Of a stretch of DNA of 64,000 bases, positions 7,309 to 17,486 are shown piece by piece. Numbering within the stretch: the first letter of the stretch is position 1; each line of letters opens with the position of its first letter. The notes under the pieces were generated by a model. The model saw only the letters and a program-made list of their open reading frames with translations. It was not told where the DNA came from and ran no database searches. The stretch comes from SHZI01 sp041396045 (GTDB lineage: Bacteria > Pseudomonadota > Gammaproteobacteria > Steroidobacterales > GCA-2729495), in contig JAWKZI010000001.1 in NCBI GenBank assembly GCA_041396045.1, positions 62,001 to 126,000 of the forward strand. The letters run 5' to 3'. The translations under genes and the position numbers were made by a program.

Positions 7309-10300
7309 GCAGGGGACTCCTTGGCTACAGCAACCGTCGGCAGGGGTTTGGCGTTGGGACGCCAAACCATGCGGTACAAACCCGGCAGAACCAGCAGGGT
7401 AAGGACCGTTGACGAGATGATTCCGCCGATCACTACCGTCGCGAGCGGCCGTTGAACCTCGGCTCCCGTGCTGGTATTCAGGGCCATCGGCAGAAAGCCG
7501 AGGGCTGCCACCAGCGCGACCATCAGTATCGGACGAAGGCGCAGCATGGCCCCCTCACGGATGGCGTCGTCGATGCCCAGCCCTTCAGCGAGACGCTCCT
7601 TGAACGCAGACACCATGATTACGCCAGTCAGAACAGACACGCCACACAGCGTGATGAATCCGACCCCCGCTGTGATCGATAGTGGAATGCCCCGGATCCA
7701 CAAGGCGATCACACCGCCCGTCAGGGCAAGTGGGACGCCACTGAATACCAGTGCGGCGTCCCGGGCAGATCCGAAGGTCATCAGAAGAAGCGCGAATATC
7801 ATCACCAGCGTCACCGGCACCAGCAGGGTCAGGCGCTCAGTCGCCGACTGCAGTTGTTCAAACGTGCCACCGTAGGCCAGCCAGTAGCCGGTTGGGAGCC
7901 GCACCTGATTGGCGATCTTCTCCTGCGCTTCGCGAACAAAACCGCCCAGATCGCGACCGCGAACGTTTGCCGAGACGACAAGCCGGCGTTTGCCATTCTC
8001 GCGGCTGATTTGATTCGGCCCGGGAGCCAGTTTCAGGGTTGCCACCTCACCGAGCGGCACATAACCGCCAGAGCTCAGCCGAATCGTCAATCGCTCCAGT
8101 GCGGACAGGTCACTCCGCAACTCTTCCGGTAGCCGCACGATTAGAGAAAATCGTTGATCACCCTCGAAGATCTGACCGGCCTCCTCACCCCCGGTGGCTG
8201 CGGCCAATACGTCCTGAATGTCGGCCACGTTCAGGCCGTAGCGGTACAAGGCGTCGCGATTCGGCTCGACGGACAGCACTGGCAGGCCCTGGACCTGCTC
8301 GACTTTGACGCCCTGGGCGCCCGCAATGTCATTCAGCACAGCGGCAATGCTGTTACCCGCCTCCAGCAACTTGCCGAGGTCATCGCCGTACACCTTAACG
8401 CCAAGGTCGGACCGAACCCCCGAGATCAGTTCATTGAAGCGCAGCTGGATGGGCTGGCTGATCTCGAACGCGTTTCCGGGGACAGCTTCCAGGCGCTCCT
8501 CGATCTCGGCAGACAGTTCTGTTTTGGTCTTGTTTGGATTGGGCCAGTCCTGCCTGTCCTTCAGCATCACATAGCCGTCGGAAATACTTGGCGGCATCGG
8601 GTCCGTTGCCACTTCGGCGGTCCCAACGCGTGAAAAGTACGTCTTGACCTCTGGCAGGTCCGACAGCGCTCGTTCGAGCTGGAACTGCATTTCCAGGGAC
8701 TGAGTGAGGCTCGTACCGGGAATCCGCAGGGCCTGCACCGCGAGGTCGCCTTCGTCCAGGCTGGGTATGAACTCGGAACCCAGTCGCGATCCCAGCCAGC
8801 CACAAAACACCACGAAGACCACGGCGCCGGCCAGAATCGGCAGGCGCAGGCGCAGTGCCGCGTCAAGGACGGGAACGTAGGCACGCCGCGCTCCCCGAAC
8901 GAGCAGGTTTTCCTTTTCCTCGATTTCTCCGGTCAGGAGTATGGCAACGGCTGCGGGAACAAAAGTCAGAGACAGAACCAGTGCGGACAGCAGCGCAAGA
9001 ATTACCGCGAATGCCATCGGCTGAAACATTTTCCCCTCGACACCTGATAACGCCAATATCGGCAGATTCACGAGAATCACGACCAGCACGCTGACCAGAC
9101 TGGGGGTGAACACTTCGCGCGTCGCCACGAAAACGGTGTTCAAACGCTCGTCGAGGGTCAGGAGACGCCCCAGACGATGCTGGCGGCCACCCAGCCGCAG
9201 AATGCAGTTTTCCACGATGATCACGGCGCCGTCGACGATCAGACCAAAATCGAGCGCACCGAGACTCATCAGATTGGCCGAGACCTTGGTACTTACCATG
9301 CCCGAGATCAGCATGAGCATGGCGAGGGGGATGACGGCGGCGGTCAGGAGCGCGGCTCGGACATTGCCCAGCAGCAGCAACAGCACGGCGACGACCAGGA
9401 CCGCCCCTTCAAGGAGGTTGTTGCGCACCGTGGCGATGGTCTTGTCGACCAGCACCGTGCGGTCATAGACCGGTTTCGCGGTGACACCCTCTGGCAGCGT
9501 CCTGGCGATCTCGGCCAGTTTGGCAGCCACGGCCGCGGAGACCGTTCGGCTATTCTCGCCGATCAGCATGACGGCGGTGCCGAGTACCGTTTCCTTACCG
9601 TCATGGGTTGCGGCGCCGGTTCGCAACTGTTTACCGAGCCCCACGTCCGCTATATCGCGCACCGTCACCGGTATTCCGTCCCGGTGGGTGACAATGACTT
9701 GTTCGATGGATGCGATATCGCCAACCTGGCCCGGCGAGCGGATCAGATACTGCTCACCGTTGCGCTCGATATAGCCGGCACCGACGTTAGCGTTGTTCTT
9801 CTCCAGTGCGTTGACCAGATCATCAAAGGTCAAACCAAATGCCAGTAGCCGTGCCGGATCCGGCGTGACGTGAAACTGTTTCTCGTAGCCGCCGATGGTA
9901 TTGACCTCGGTGACCCCACGAACCTGCCGAAGCTGGGGGCGGATGATCCAGTCCTGCAGAGTGCGCAGTGCGGTCGCGTCATACGGCTGACCGTCGGGCT
10001 GCCGGGCATCGGGTTCGGCGTCCACGCTGTACAGGAAGATCTCACCCAGACCGGTCGCGATCGGCCCCATCTCTGGTTCAAGCCCGGCCGGCATCTGGCT
10101 CCGGGCGCCCTGAAGCCGTTCATTGATCAGGTTTCTCGCGAAATAGATGTCCGTGCCGTCATCGAACACGACCGTCACCTGTGACAGCCCGTACCGCGAG
10201 AGCGAGCGGGTGTATTCGATGTGTGGCAGGCCGGCGATGGCAGTCTCAACCAGGTAGGTAATCCGCTGTTCCACTTCCAGCGGCGAGTACCCGGGCGCAC

Positions 10301-10454
10301 TGGTGTTGATCTGCACCTGCACGTTGGTGATATCCGGTACGGCGTCGATTGGCAGGCGCTGGAAGCTCCAGATGCCTGCACCGGCCACGAACAATACCAG
10401 GGCAAGAACCACCCACCGACGCGCGATGGCAAACCTAAGAAGTCCGTCAATCAT
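7305..10454 (-). CDS. czcA: Heavy-metal efflux RND transporter, CzcA type
   Basis: 1049 residues, the usual size for the HME-RND family. It has twelve predicted helices and two large periplasmic loops. The proton-relay motif in helix 4 reads GALDFGLIVDGAVIIVEN, with the Asp-x5-Asp and Glu-Asn arrangement of the divalent (Zn/Co/Cd/Ni) HME1 class rather than the Cu/Ag CusA pattern. It pumps cations from periplasm or cytoplasm out through the CzcB-CzcC channel using proton motive force. It is third in the order czcC-czcB-czcA-PII-like and starts 11 bases after czcB. Substrate range is inferred from the motif. Confidence 0.93.
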   Translation of the reverse strand: MIDGLLRFAIARRWVVLALVLFVAGAGIWSFQRLPIDAVPDITNVQVQINTSAPGYSPLEVEQRITYLVETAIAGLPHIEYTRSLSRYGLSQVTVVFDDGTDIYFARNLINERLQGARSQMPAGLEPEMGPIATGLGEIFLYSVDAEPDARQPDGQPYDATALRTLQDWIIRPQLRQVRGVTEVNTIGGYEKQFHVTPDPARLLAFGLTFDDLVNALEKNNANVGAGYIERNGEQYLIRSPGQVGDIASIEQVIVTHRDGIPVTVRDIADVGLGKQLRTGAATHDGKETVLGTAVMLIGENSRTVSAAVAAKLAEIARTLPEGVTAKPVYDRTVLVDKTIATVRNNLLEGAVLVVAVLLLLLGNVRAALLTAAVIPLAMLMLISGMVSTKVSANLMSLGALDFGLIVDGAVIIVENCILRLGGRQHRLGRLLTLDERLNTVFVATREVFTPSLVSVLVVILVNLPILALSGVEGKMFQPMAFAVILALLSALVLSLTFVPAAVAILLTGEIEEKENLLVRGARRAYVPVLDAALRLRLPILAGAVVFVVFCGWLGSRLGSEFIPSLDEGDLAVQALRIPGTSLTQSLEMQFQLERALSDLPEVKTYFSRVGTAEVATDPMPPSISDGYVMLKDRQDWPNPNKTKTELSAEIEERLEAVPGNAFEISQPIQLRFNELISGVRSDLGVKVYGDDLGKLLEAGNSIAAVLNDIAGAQGVKVEQVQGLPVLSVEPNRDALYRYGLNVADIQDVLAAATGGEEAGQIFEGDQRFSLIVRLPEELRSDLSALERLTIRLSSGGYVPLGEVATLKLAPGPNQISRENGKRRLVVSANVRGRDLGGFVREAQEKIANQVRLPTGYWLAYGGTFEQLQSATERLTLLVPVTLVMIFALLLMTFGSARDAALVFSGVPLALTGGVIALWIRGIPLSITAGVGFITLCGVSVLTGVIMVSAFKERLAEGLGIDDAIREGAMLRLRPILMVALVAALGFLPMALNTSTGAEVQRPLATVVIGGIISSTVLTLLVLPGLYRMVWRPNAKPLPTVAVAKESPA

Positions 10455-10465
10455 GGTGGCTGCCC

Positions 10466-11467
10466 TCAGTGCTCGTGCTCGGCTGAGCCTTTGCCGAGGT
10501 CTGCTTTAAGAATGAAACTGTTTCGGGTGACATAGCGATCACCGGCCTTCAGGCCGTCAAGGATCTCGGTCAGCTCGGCGTCACTGCGCCCAATGCGGAC
10601 GGGTTGCGCACGAAAGCCGTCTGGAATTGCCAGAAACACCACGCTCCGCTCTTCGAGGGTCTGTAGTGCCTCATTCCTGATTGCAACCGGGACGACGATC
10701 TCCGCCAGCGTCACGTCCGCACTGACGTACAGGCCCGGCGCCCAACGGCCGTCCTGATTGTCAAGCAGGACGCGGGCCGTCAGCGTCTGACTGCTTGCGC
10801 TGCCAAAGGGCGCCACATAGGTGACCTGGCCTTCGGCACTCTGTCCCGTGTCACTGCTCCGCACGCGGACCTGCTGACCGACGCGAACCTGGGCCCGATC
10901 GCGCGGGAACAGCGACACCTCAACCCACACGGTTGCCAGATCAGCCACCGTGAAGAGCGGCTGGTCGTCGGTCTGCTCACCGGGATTGGCGTGGCGCGCC
11001 GTCACGACGCCGGTCAGCGGGGACGTCACGGCATAGGTACGCAGGCTTTCGTTGCTTTCGACCATGGCCAACGTTTCCCCCTGACGAACGGGATCCCCAA
11101 CCCGTTTGGAGACGCTGCGAATCGCGCCCGGAAATCGCGCCGTCACCTCTCGCACGCGCTCGGCATTGGGCGCAGTCACGCCGTACAGCGACAGTTGCTC
11201 GCGGATGGTGCCGGCGCCGGCTTCGGCCAGCTCGATCGATGCCCTTTTCATCTGCTGCGCTGACAACCTGACGCTGTCGGCGGCTTCTTCATCGCCGTGG
11301 CTATCCTGGCTGTCGCCCGCATGGCCCGGCTCCGCGGAATCATGCTCTCTATCGTCACCGGCAGGTGTGGGCTGTTTGTCGGAACACCCCGCGGTAACAC
11401 TCAGAATGATTACCGCCACTACGGTGACGAAAGACTCCAACAACGTTTGTGCTCTGCTCCTGTTCAT
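10466..11467 (-). CDS. czcB: Efflux RND periplasmic adaptor, CzcB type
   Basis: 333 residues. An N-terminal hydrophobic segment ends in VTAGC, so it is probably a lipoprotein. A His/Asp-rich stretch follows (HGDEE and similar), then the lipoyl/barrel-sandwich and beta-barrel domains of membrane-fusion proteins, with VTSPLTGVVTARHANPGEQ typical of the CzcB/CusB lipoyl region. The C-terminus ends in HEH. It bridges the inner-membrane pump and the outer-membrane channel. The start overlaps the czcC stop, so the two are coupled. Confidence 0.9.
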   Translation of the reverse strand: MNRSRAQTLLESFVTVVAVIILSVTAGCSDKQPTPAGDDREHDSAEPGHAGDSQDSHGDEEAADSVRLSAQQMKRASIELAEAGAGTIREQLSLYGVTAPNAERVREVTARFPGAIRSVSKRVGDPVRQGETLAMVESNESLRTYAVTSPLTGVVTARHANPGEQTDDQPLFTVADLATVWVEVSLFPRDRAQVRVGQQVRVRSSDTGQSAEGQVTYVAPFGSASSQTLTARVLLDNQDGRWAPGLYVSADVTLAEIVVPVAIRNEALQTLEERSVVFLAIPDGFRAQPVRIGRSDAELTEILDGLKAGDRYVTRNSFILKADLGKGSAEHEH

Positions 11468-12768
11468 GGCCGTTCCTGATTACTGTTGTTCTCGTTAGTG
11501 AGGGGCTCGCCAGTGAGGCGTTCAATTTCGACCTGCAGCGTCTGGGCGCGCTCGGCCGCTTCAATGAGCGCCCGCCGTGCCTCCTGCCATGTGCGCTGGG
11601 CATCCACCAGCTCCAGGTAGCTGTAGCGCCCCCGCTCGTAGGCGTAATCCGTCTGCTTGAGTGCTTTTTCCAATCGGGGAAGAATCGTGTCCTGAACCGT
11701 GCGTGTCTCCGCAATGGCCTGACGCAGTTCCTGGTACAACCCGAATAGCTGGGTCCGCGCACGAAGAACAGCGACCTGACGATCTACGTCGAGCCGGTCT
11801 CTGCGAGCCGTCGCCTCGGCGATAGCTGGCGCGGCACGTCGACCGGAAAACAGGGGAACCGATACGCCGAGCACGAAGGCCTGGTCGTTAGTTGCTTCCA
11901 GTCGCCGCACGCCACCGGATACAAGCAGGTCGGGCCGCCGCTGGCTGCGGGCAAGCCTGATTTCCGCTTCACGAAGTCGGGCTTCCGAAGTGAAGCGCAG
12001 AAAATCGGGGTTAGCGTCCAATCGCCTTGCCAGCGATTCGAATTCCACCGGTTCTGGCAAGCGATAGATATCCGCTGTGATCACACCAAAGCGGTCGTCA
12101 GGCTCACCCCAAAGGGCGGCGAGTTGGCGGCGGGCAACTTCCAGCTGCTGTTCTGCGGACCGTTCGTCGAGTTCTGCGGTCGCCAGAGCCGCCTGCGCCC
12201 GGAGCAGTTCCGCCTCCGGAGACCGGGCTGCAGCAACGCGTCGCTCCACGTCTATCACGGTCTCGCGCGAGACTTCAGTCGCATTGCGGGTCAGTTCAAG
12301 CTGCTCCTGGTGAGCAGCAATGAGAATGAATCGGCGCGTAACCTCCGCCAACACATCGAGTTGGGCCGCCTGCTGCTCAACCGTAAGTACATTGCGGCCA
12401 GCCTGAGCAGCCGCGGTGCGGAGATTGCGTTTGCCACCCAGCTCAATTACCTGAGAGAGCCGGAATGTCGCCTCAGCAGAATCCAGCCCACGATCTTCGC
12501 CACTGCCGAGAAAATTCTCCAGCTCCATCGACGCTTCGGTGGCGGGTCGTTGACCAGCACCGGCGATCCGCGCGTCCTGGGCTTTCAGGTCAAATCCGAA
12601 ACCTCGTAGCGCGGGGTTCGCTGCCAAAGCCCGCTCAATTGCCTCGCCCAACGTCAGGGTGCTGGCTGTCGCAGCGGCAACTGCTTGCGATTGTGCAATA
12701 GCACTGTTCAGCGCCAAGCCAAGAATCAGAGCGCACGCGCCCGCAGCGCGTGCTCGAAACAAGTACAT
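11464..12768 (-). CDS. czcC: Outer-membrane efflux channel, CzcC (TolC family)
   Basis: About 434 residues with a signal peptide (cleavage after AIAQS) and two outer-membrane-efflux repeats of long helical segments (TLGEAIERALAANPALRG, then a second copy after residue 220). The ATG at 12768 has GGGAGA seven bases upstream; an in-frame TTG at 12786 is less likely. It is the first gene of the efflux operon and provides the outer-membrane exit duct. It overlaps czcB by four bases. Confidence 0.9.
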   Translation of the reverse strand: MYLFRARAAGACALILGLALNSAIAQSQAVAAATASTLTLGEAIERALAANPALRGFGFDLKAQDARIAGAGQRPATEASMELENFLGSGEDRGLDSAEATFRLSQVIELGGKRNLRTAAAQAGRNVLTVEQQAAQLDVLAEVTRRFILIAAHQEQLELTRNATEVSRETVIDVERRVAAARSPEAELLRAQAALATAELDERSAEQQLEVARRQLAALWGEPDDRFGVITADIYRLPEPVEFESLARRLDANPDFLRFTSEARLREAEIRLARSQRRPDLLVSGGVRRLEATNDQAFVLGVSVPLFSGRRAAPAIAEATARRDRLDVDRQVAVLRARTQLFGLYQELRQAIAETRTVQDTILPRLEKALKQTDYAYERGRYSYLELVDAQRTWQEARRALIEAAERAQTLQVEIERLTGEPLTNENNSNQERP

Positions 12769-12834
12769 GAGTGTCTCCCGGTCCAAGCGTCACACCCAAG
12801 TGCGACGCGACAACGTCGAAAAAACGCAGGGAGA

Positions 12835-13215
12835 CTAGGCGGGAGGGCCTCGGAGGGGCGGACGGAGAAACAGAGGCGATGCCGGAAGCGGCCCACCAAG
12901 AAAAAGGGGCGAAAGAAGAAGCGTGTGCCGCAAGACGCCGAGAACGAGAAGAACGACAAGGAATAGGACCGCATCGAACCCGGGAGGCCAGACCTTGGCG
13001 ACAACCGGGCTGGTCACGTCAACCGTTTGGTCCTCATGGGTGTCATCGGTGCCGAGTAATGCTTCGTCGTCAATGGCACCAGAAGAATGCAGCGCAATGG
13101 CTGGGCCAGAACCATCCAGGCAAAGATGCAGATGCGGCCCACCGAGCCGCGGCAACAGCACCATTACGCAAAGAATTGCGAATAGAGCCAGGTTGGTTCG
13201 GGACGGGTTCTTCAA
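12835..13215 (-). CDS. Small membrane protein preceding czcC, metal-resistance associated
   Basis: About 126 residues from a TTG at 13215; upstream in-frame starts are possible. It has an N-terminal hydrophobic segment and the motif PHLHLCLDGSGP. A central acidic/His region (DDTHEDQ) leads to one strong membrane helix and a C-terminus rich in Pro and Leu ending LRPPLRGPPA. Small proteins with this layout lie upstream of czc genes in other proteobacteria, and a CzcI-like regulatory or metal-binding role has been suggested for them. It is 66 bases before czcC on the same strand. Function here is inferred from position and the His/Cys motif. Confidence 0.6.
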   Translation of the reverse strand: MKNPSRTNLALFAILCVMVLLPRLGGPHLHLCLDGSGPAIALHSSGAIDDEALLGTDDTHEDQTVDVTSPVVAKVWPPGFDAVLFLVVLLVLGVLRHTLLLSPLFLGGPLPASPLFLRPPLRGPPA

Positions 13216-13783
13216 TTGGACAAGTTGCCACGAGGCTGCATTGTTGAGACGGCAGGCTACGCCAGTAGTGACTCTCAAGTCCAGTGTGGCGGCCCTGGCA
13301 GCACAAAACTGTGGCGACCTGCCAAATTTGGCGCGTATGAATTAGTCGCTCACGAAGTCGCCAGTATTGTTCGGCGCCGCCATTGCGCTGCATGACGTCG
13401 GGGCCCATGCCGCTACCCCACAATAGTTGCGACTGGCCGGATTTATTGTCTCAAAACCTCACTGGCCGTGTCGTGATTGCCGGGAGTTACGTCGGATGTT
13501 CGTCGTGTGGAATGAAGAACGGCACCACCACAACTCTTCGCTTGGACATTTCATGCAGGATGACTGGATTGCTAAAACTGACGTTTCCGGATTTCGCCGG
13601 ACTGTCTCTAAGCCTTCATCTTGGTTTTCCATCGCCATTTCACTCTAGCACCAGGTTTCGGAACGGCCATCGATGCTTCGCTTTTCCAAGCGCGCAGGGT
13701 TAATCAGTTGTCTCACCCCATTTAGTCCTGAAAACATCTTTTTCGTTATATGGGGGATTAACCTGACCCACCGTTGAGGAACC
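13216..13783. other. 568-base stretch without a convincing gene
   Basis: Between the czc-associated gene and the relaxase C-terminus I find only short overlapping open frames with no family resemblance and no good start sites. The part near 13700-13760 is AT-richer than its surroundings. The czc operon promoter probably lies somewhere in 13216-13400, but I cannot point to a clear -35/-10 pair or a metal-regulator dyad. Confidence 0.5.
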
Positions 13784-15739
13784 CTAGCGAGACAGTGTCC
13801 GCTGTCGACCCAGATGCCAAGTGACACTGTTTCCCCTGACAATGGCACTCATCGCCTGCCCCTCGCGCCCGGCGAGCACGGGCCGCCAGGGTACCAGGGA
13901 GAACTCATGACTGTCGTCGAGCACGGCAAACTGGCCGCTGGCGAACCACAACGCCCGGCGGTAGGTCCCGCTGATCGCCTGCCCCTCTCGGAACGGCCGG
14001 TAAGCGCGGCCCGTCTCGGCGGCAATCCTGGTCGCCCCCGCCGCCAGGTCGCGCTGGCGCAGCGTGGCGATCGCATTCTCGGCAAGCGCCAAGCGTCCAT
14101 CCTGGAACTTTGCCAGCTGCTGTTCCACGAGGAACGCACCGCGCGTCGCGATGTGGAGACGAACCTCCGCCCCGAACCCTCGCGTGCCGATTTCGGCACC
14201 GCCGGTGACGAGCTGGTGATCCAGCCACGTCGCACCGATCACGCGGACCTGCCGCTCGACCGGAAGTACTGATTTCAGTTCGACCTCCAGGTTGTTGCCG
14301 TCACGCCGATCAAACAGCCGGCCGCGCTCCGGCAGATCCGGCGGGATTCGCCACACCCCATCCGAGACTCGCTCGACGACGCCGGCGCGGCGGGAGCGCC
14401 TCCAGGCGCCGGATGTGTGCCGCGACGAAGGCGTCCGGGTCCTGACCGGGACGCGATGACAACCGGGCCACTGTGAGGTGGTGGGCCGTCCGGTAGTGCC
14501 CGTCCGTGGCGAAGGCCGCGATCGTCCGGTCCGAGCTGCGGACTTCGTTCCGCACGCGGACCGCCACGATGCCTCCGACCGGCAACTCACTCAGATCGAC
14601 TCTTGCGGGCAGCGGCACGTGATGTGCCCGCCCCTCCAGCCCGTCGACGATCAGGTAGCCCCGGTCCTGGAGCTCGTCTGCCAGCCCCTTGGCCGCGATG
14701 CGACCCACCACCGGCTGGGCCGCTGCGGCGGAGTCGAAGAAGGCGAACTGGCGCCGCTCCGTGCCAAATGCGCGCTGCATCGTGCGGATGATGTCGCCCC
14801 GCTCCCCCAGGTCCCTCAGCGTCTGTTCCGCCCGGGGATCAATCGTCCAGACACTCGGGGATGCCTCCTGGGCCAGCCCCATCTGCCCGAGCTGCCGGAG
14901 GCGACCGATCAGCAGCGAGCGCCGCAGCCGCTCATCAACGTCCGCCGGCACGACGCGGAGGTCCACCTGCCCGTCGTTGGCCAGCCGCTGCAGGGAGCGG
15001 TCCAGACTGGTCCACCGGTCCTGGCCGACCTCGCGGGTCAGGCTGGCCTGGATCTCCCGCTCGGAGCGCGGCCCGAGCCACTCGGTGGCCAGCTCGCCCG
15101 CCCGCAGCCGCAGGCCCTGGGTGAGGTACTCCGGCAATGATCAGATCCCGGCCCGTCTCGTCCCGGCCCCGGATGATGAGGTGGGTGTGCGGGTTGTCCG
15201 TGTCCCAGTGATCCACCGCGATCCACTCCAGCCGGGTGCCCAGGTCCTGTTCCATGCGGCTCATCAGCCCCCTGGGTGTAATCGCGCAGGTCGCCGAGCT
15301 CGGTCGCGTCCTCGGGCGCAAGGATGACGCGGAACTGGTGGCGATCTCCGTCGCCGGCCGCAATGAACTCGGCGGTATCCGCGACCTCGGTCTGGGGTCC
15401 ATAGGCCCGGCCCGGTTCACCGTCCCGGCTGACGCCCGCCCGCTCCAGATAGCGCAGGTGGGTCCGGCTGGACTTGAGGCCGCTCGCCCCCAGTCGCACC
15501 AGGCGGACTTTGATAATTGCCCGGCGCTGCCCGACCCCGGTTCGGGCCCTGGCCAGGCGTGCCGCCACGATGCCGCGGCCTGCGAACACGCCGGGTCGAC
15601 GGCCGGCCTTGGCACCGGCCGGCCCGGCCCGCGAGGCGGCCTTCAGGACGCGGCTGACGAAGCGGATGGGCTCGCCATTACCGCGGTCGCGGGGCGGCCG
15701 GAGCTTGGGGCGAAACCGATCGTCGTCCCGCTCAGCCAT
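13784..15739 (-). pseudogene. DUF3363-type relaxase (mobilization nuclease), three frameshifts
   Basis: Once three indels are bridged the frame encodes about 650 residues, the normal length for DUF3363/VirD2-like relaxases. The N-terminus (MAERDDDRFRPKLRPPRDRG) is Arg-rich. The nuclease part shows HQFRVILAPEDA and the HUH motif NPHTHLIIRG, and the C-terminal DUF3363 region runs to the stop at 13784. Frame breaks lie near 15280 (one extra G in a G run), 15137 (two bases missing in a C run) and 14395 (one extra C in a C run). It would nick oriT and pilot the element in conjugation. Inactive as sequenced, but homopolymer errors are equally plausible. Confidence 0.85.
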
Positions 15740-16244
15740 GACTGTGGTTTCTCGTTGCCCAGCGCAGTCCGGCGTAAACGGCACGGGCAGGCGCGCACAA
15801 ACGCCGGCGATCCGAAAAAGTACCGCCAGTGGCCCCGGGCGCGGCGTGCTGCCCCGCTGACGTGCAGACCTCGACTTCGGGCGTCGGCAGTGCCGTCGCC
15901 TTTAATCTTGCTACGACCCCGAACCTCCCCGTCGCGCTCCTCGCTCCCGGTATCGTCTCGGGCCACTACTGCGAGAGAACCTGTCACCAGTCTGTCAGCG
16001 CGATGTTCAGCGACCGTGCAACGACCTGTCATCCAGGCTGTCAGTGAGCTGTTGATCACCAGGTCGCGCGGCGTGCTTCCCGGTTCTCTTTGGACAAACC
16101 CTTCCGGGTTCCGCTTTCCGGCAGTCCGCGTGTCCGACTTGTTCTCAAATCTGCCCTGAAGAGATCTCTTTAGGGATTCGAGATATTTAGAAGATTTACG
16201 GACGCCGATTCCGGATTTGGAACAAGCGGTTAGACCTCGCCGCA
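15740..16244. other. Putative transfer/replication origin region, no clear gene
   Basis: About 500 bases between the relaxase start and the iterons hold no gene that I recognise. Two imperfect direct repeats of about 20 bases, each with two CTGTCA units, lie at 15979-15998 and 16024-16044. An AT-rich segment at about 16155-16200 adjoins the iterons and could be the unwinding region of the origin. Location upstream of a relaxase also makes this the best place for oriT. Roles are inferred from position and sequence character. Confidence 0.45.
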
Positions 16245-16307
16245 CGCCTGATAGCACGATAGTCCTGCGCCTGATAGCACGATACTTGGCACGCCTGATA
16301 GCACGAC
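16245..16307. repeat. Three iterons, CGCCTGATAGCACGA, spaced 23-24 bp
   Basis: Three copies of CGCCTGATAGCACGA start at 16245, 16268 and 16292; the first two extend one base further. The near-constant spacing of about two helical turns is typical of initiator-binding iterons. They lie directly beside the repA-like gene, six bases past its stop codon. A plasmid-like origin of the element is the natural reading. Confidence 0.75.
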
Positions 16308-16312
16308 GCTGC

Positions 16313-17188
16313 TCACAGGTTCTGCACAGAGCGAAGGTTCTGGACGAGGTCCTGCATCCGGCCGCGGAAGGCCGTCCGCGCCGGGAAGAACGCTAGGGAT
16401 TCTCGGCCCGCTCCGCTGCGACTCACCGCGAGCGTGTACCCTGGCAGGCGGCCCTGACGGGCAATCCGCCGCAGGTCCCCGGCAAAGTCGGTGTACCGGG
16501 CCGTGCTGCCCGACTTCCGGTACAGGTACTCGAAGTCGAAGCGCCAGCCGCCGGGCTGGTGGCCGCCGTGTTTACGCGCACCAGCCGGTACAGCCAGCGC
16601 TCGATGCCACCGGTGAGCTGGAAGTAGGCTGGGTCGATGCGCAGCGCTTGCCGGGGTTCGAGCAGCGTCTGGGTACAGCCAGTCCGTAAGGATCAGCTCC
16701 ACGCCGAGCGGCTTGCCGTTCGAGTCGCTGCCACCACGCCACTCGTTCAGCCAGGAGAAGCGGTGCAGCCGCTGCGCGTCGGGCTGTCGTAGCGAGGTGG
16801 CCACGCTGGTCGACTGCAGGCGGTCCAGCGCGCCGCGCAGCCGAGCGTAATCGTGTCGGGAAGTGCCCCGGCCGATGTACCGCAGGATGTCGAAGGGCGT
16901 GGCGACGACCAGTGGCGACGTGGGCAGTCCGGCGTTCCGCGCACTGACGATCTGGGACGTCACCCAGATCAGCACGTCGGCGTCCCAGATGGTGGCCATG
17001 CCGTTCGTCAGGGTGCCCGCGACCCGCGTCGTCACCCGCCCGGCCTGAAAGCGGATCGGCGCGAATCGGGGCGTCTTGGCGAGGGAGAAGAACGGGTAGG
17101 CCATCAGCATTTGCAGGTCGCAGGGCGGTGGTGAAGTGACCAGCGGACGGAACGGCCACAGCAGACGGGGCGGCTTGGCTGTCGACAC
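16313..17188 (-). pseudogene. repA: Replication initiator protein A (RPA family), frameshifted
   Basis: The frame contains the RPA-family signature start (PFFSLAKTPRFAPIRF) and ATIWDADVLIW, with FDILRYIGRG further on. The middle part is readable only if two indels are bridged. After LILTDWLY the family sequence continues in another frame (QTLLEPRQALRIDPAYFQL) because of one extra C near 16678, and it returns to the first frame near 16565 at RKHGGHQPGGWRFDFEYLY. The start is a GTG at 17188. It would bind the adjacent iterons and initiate replication of the circular form. Either broken or a sequencing artefact. Confidence 0.8.
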
Positions 17189-17201
17189 GAGCCCGTGACC
17201 G

Positions 17202-17486
17202 TCAGCGCCGCTTACTGGCCTGGGGCACAGTCTCGCTGGGCAGATCTGACGTGCTGGCGCAGCGGCGGTCGTCGGCCCAGGTGTCCAGGTCCACCCGCGC
17301 GTAGAGCACCCGCCTGCCGAATTTCCGGAACCGCGGGCCGCCCCCGATCACGCGCTGCTTCTCCAGCGTGCGCGGCGAAAGATTGAGATAGGCCGCGGCC
17401 TGGGTGTTGTTCAGGAAGTGCGTCGTCGGGCGTTCGGTAACTCGCACGGGTCTGGACTCCAGCGAAGGCAGCACAAGCGCTGCCAA
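17202..17486 (-). CDS. Excisionase-like helix-turn-helix protein
   Basis: 94 residues with a MerR/AlpA-type winged helix (FLNNTQAAAYLNLSPRTLEK, then GGPRFRKFGRRVLYARVDLD) from about residue 25 to 75. Such small DNA-binding proteins lie just upstream of repA in related elements and act as excisionase-like directionality factors or transcription regulators. It precedes repA by 13 bases on the same strand and is probably cotranscribed. The start is uncertain because the first 20 residues are not conserved-looking. Confidence 0.75.
   Translation of the reverse strand: MAALVLPSLESRPVRVTERPTTHFLNNTQAAAYLNLSPRTLEKQRVIGGGPRFRKFGRRVLYARVDLDTWADDRRCASTSDLPSETVPQASKRR

Noticed and set aside
13383..13703. 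Small plus-strand gene after the czc module
   Set aside because: No ribosome site, no homology-like motif, and several overlapping frames of equal length.
15643..16257. Gene of about 200 codons upstream of the relaxase
   Set aside because: It overlaps the relaxase N-terminus in another frame, is Arg/Ser-rich and matches nothing that I recognise.
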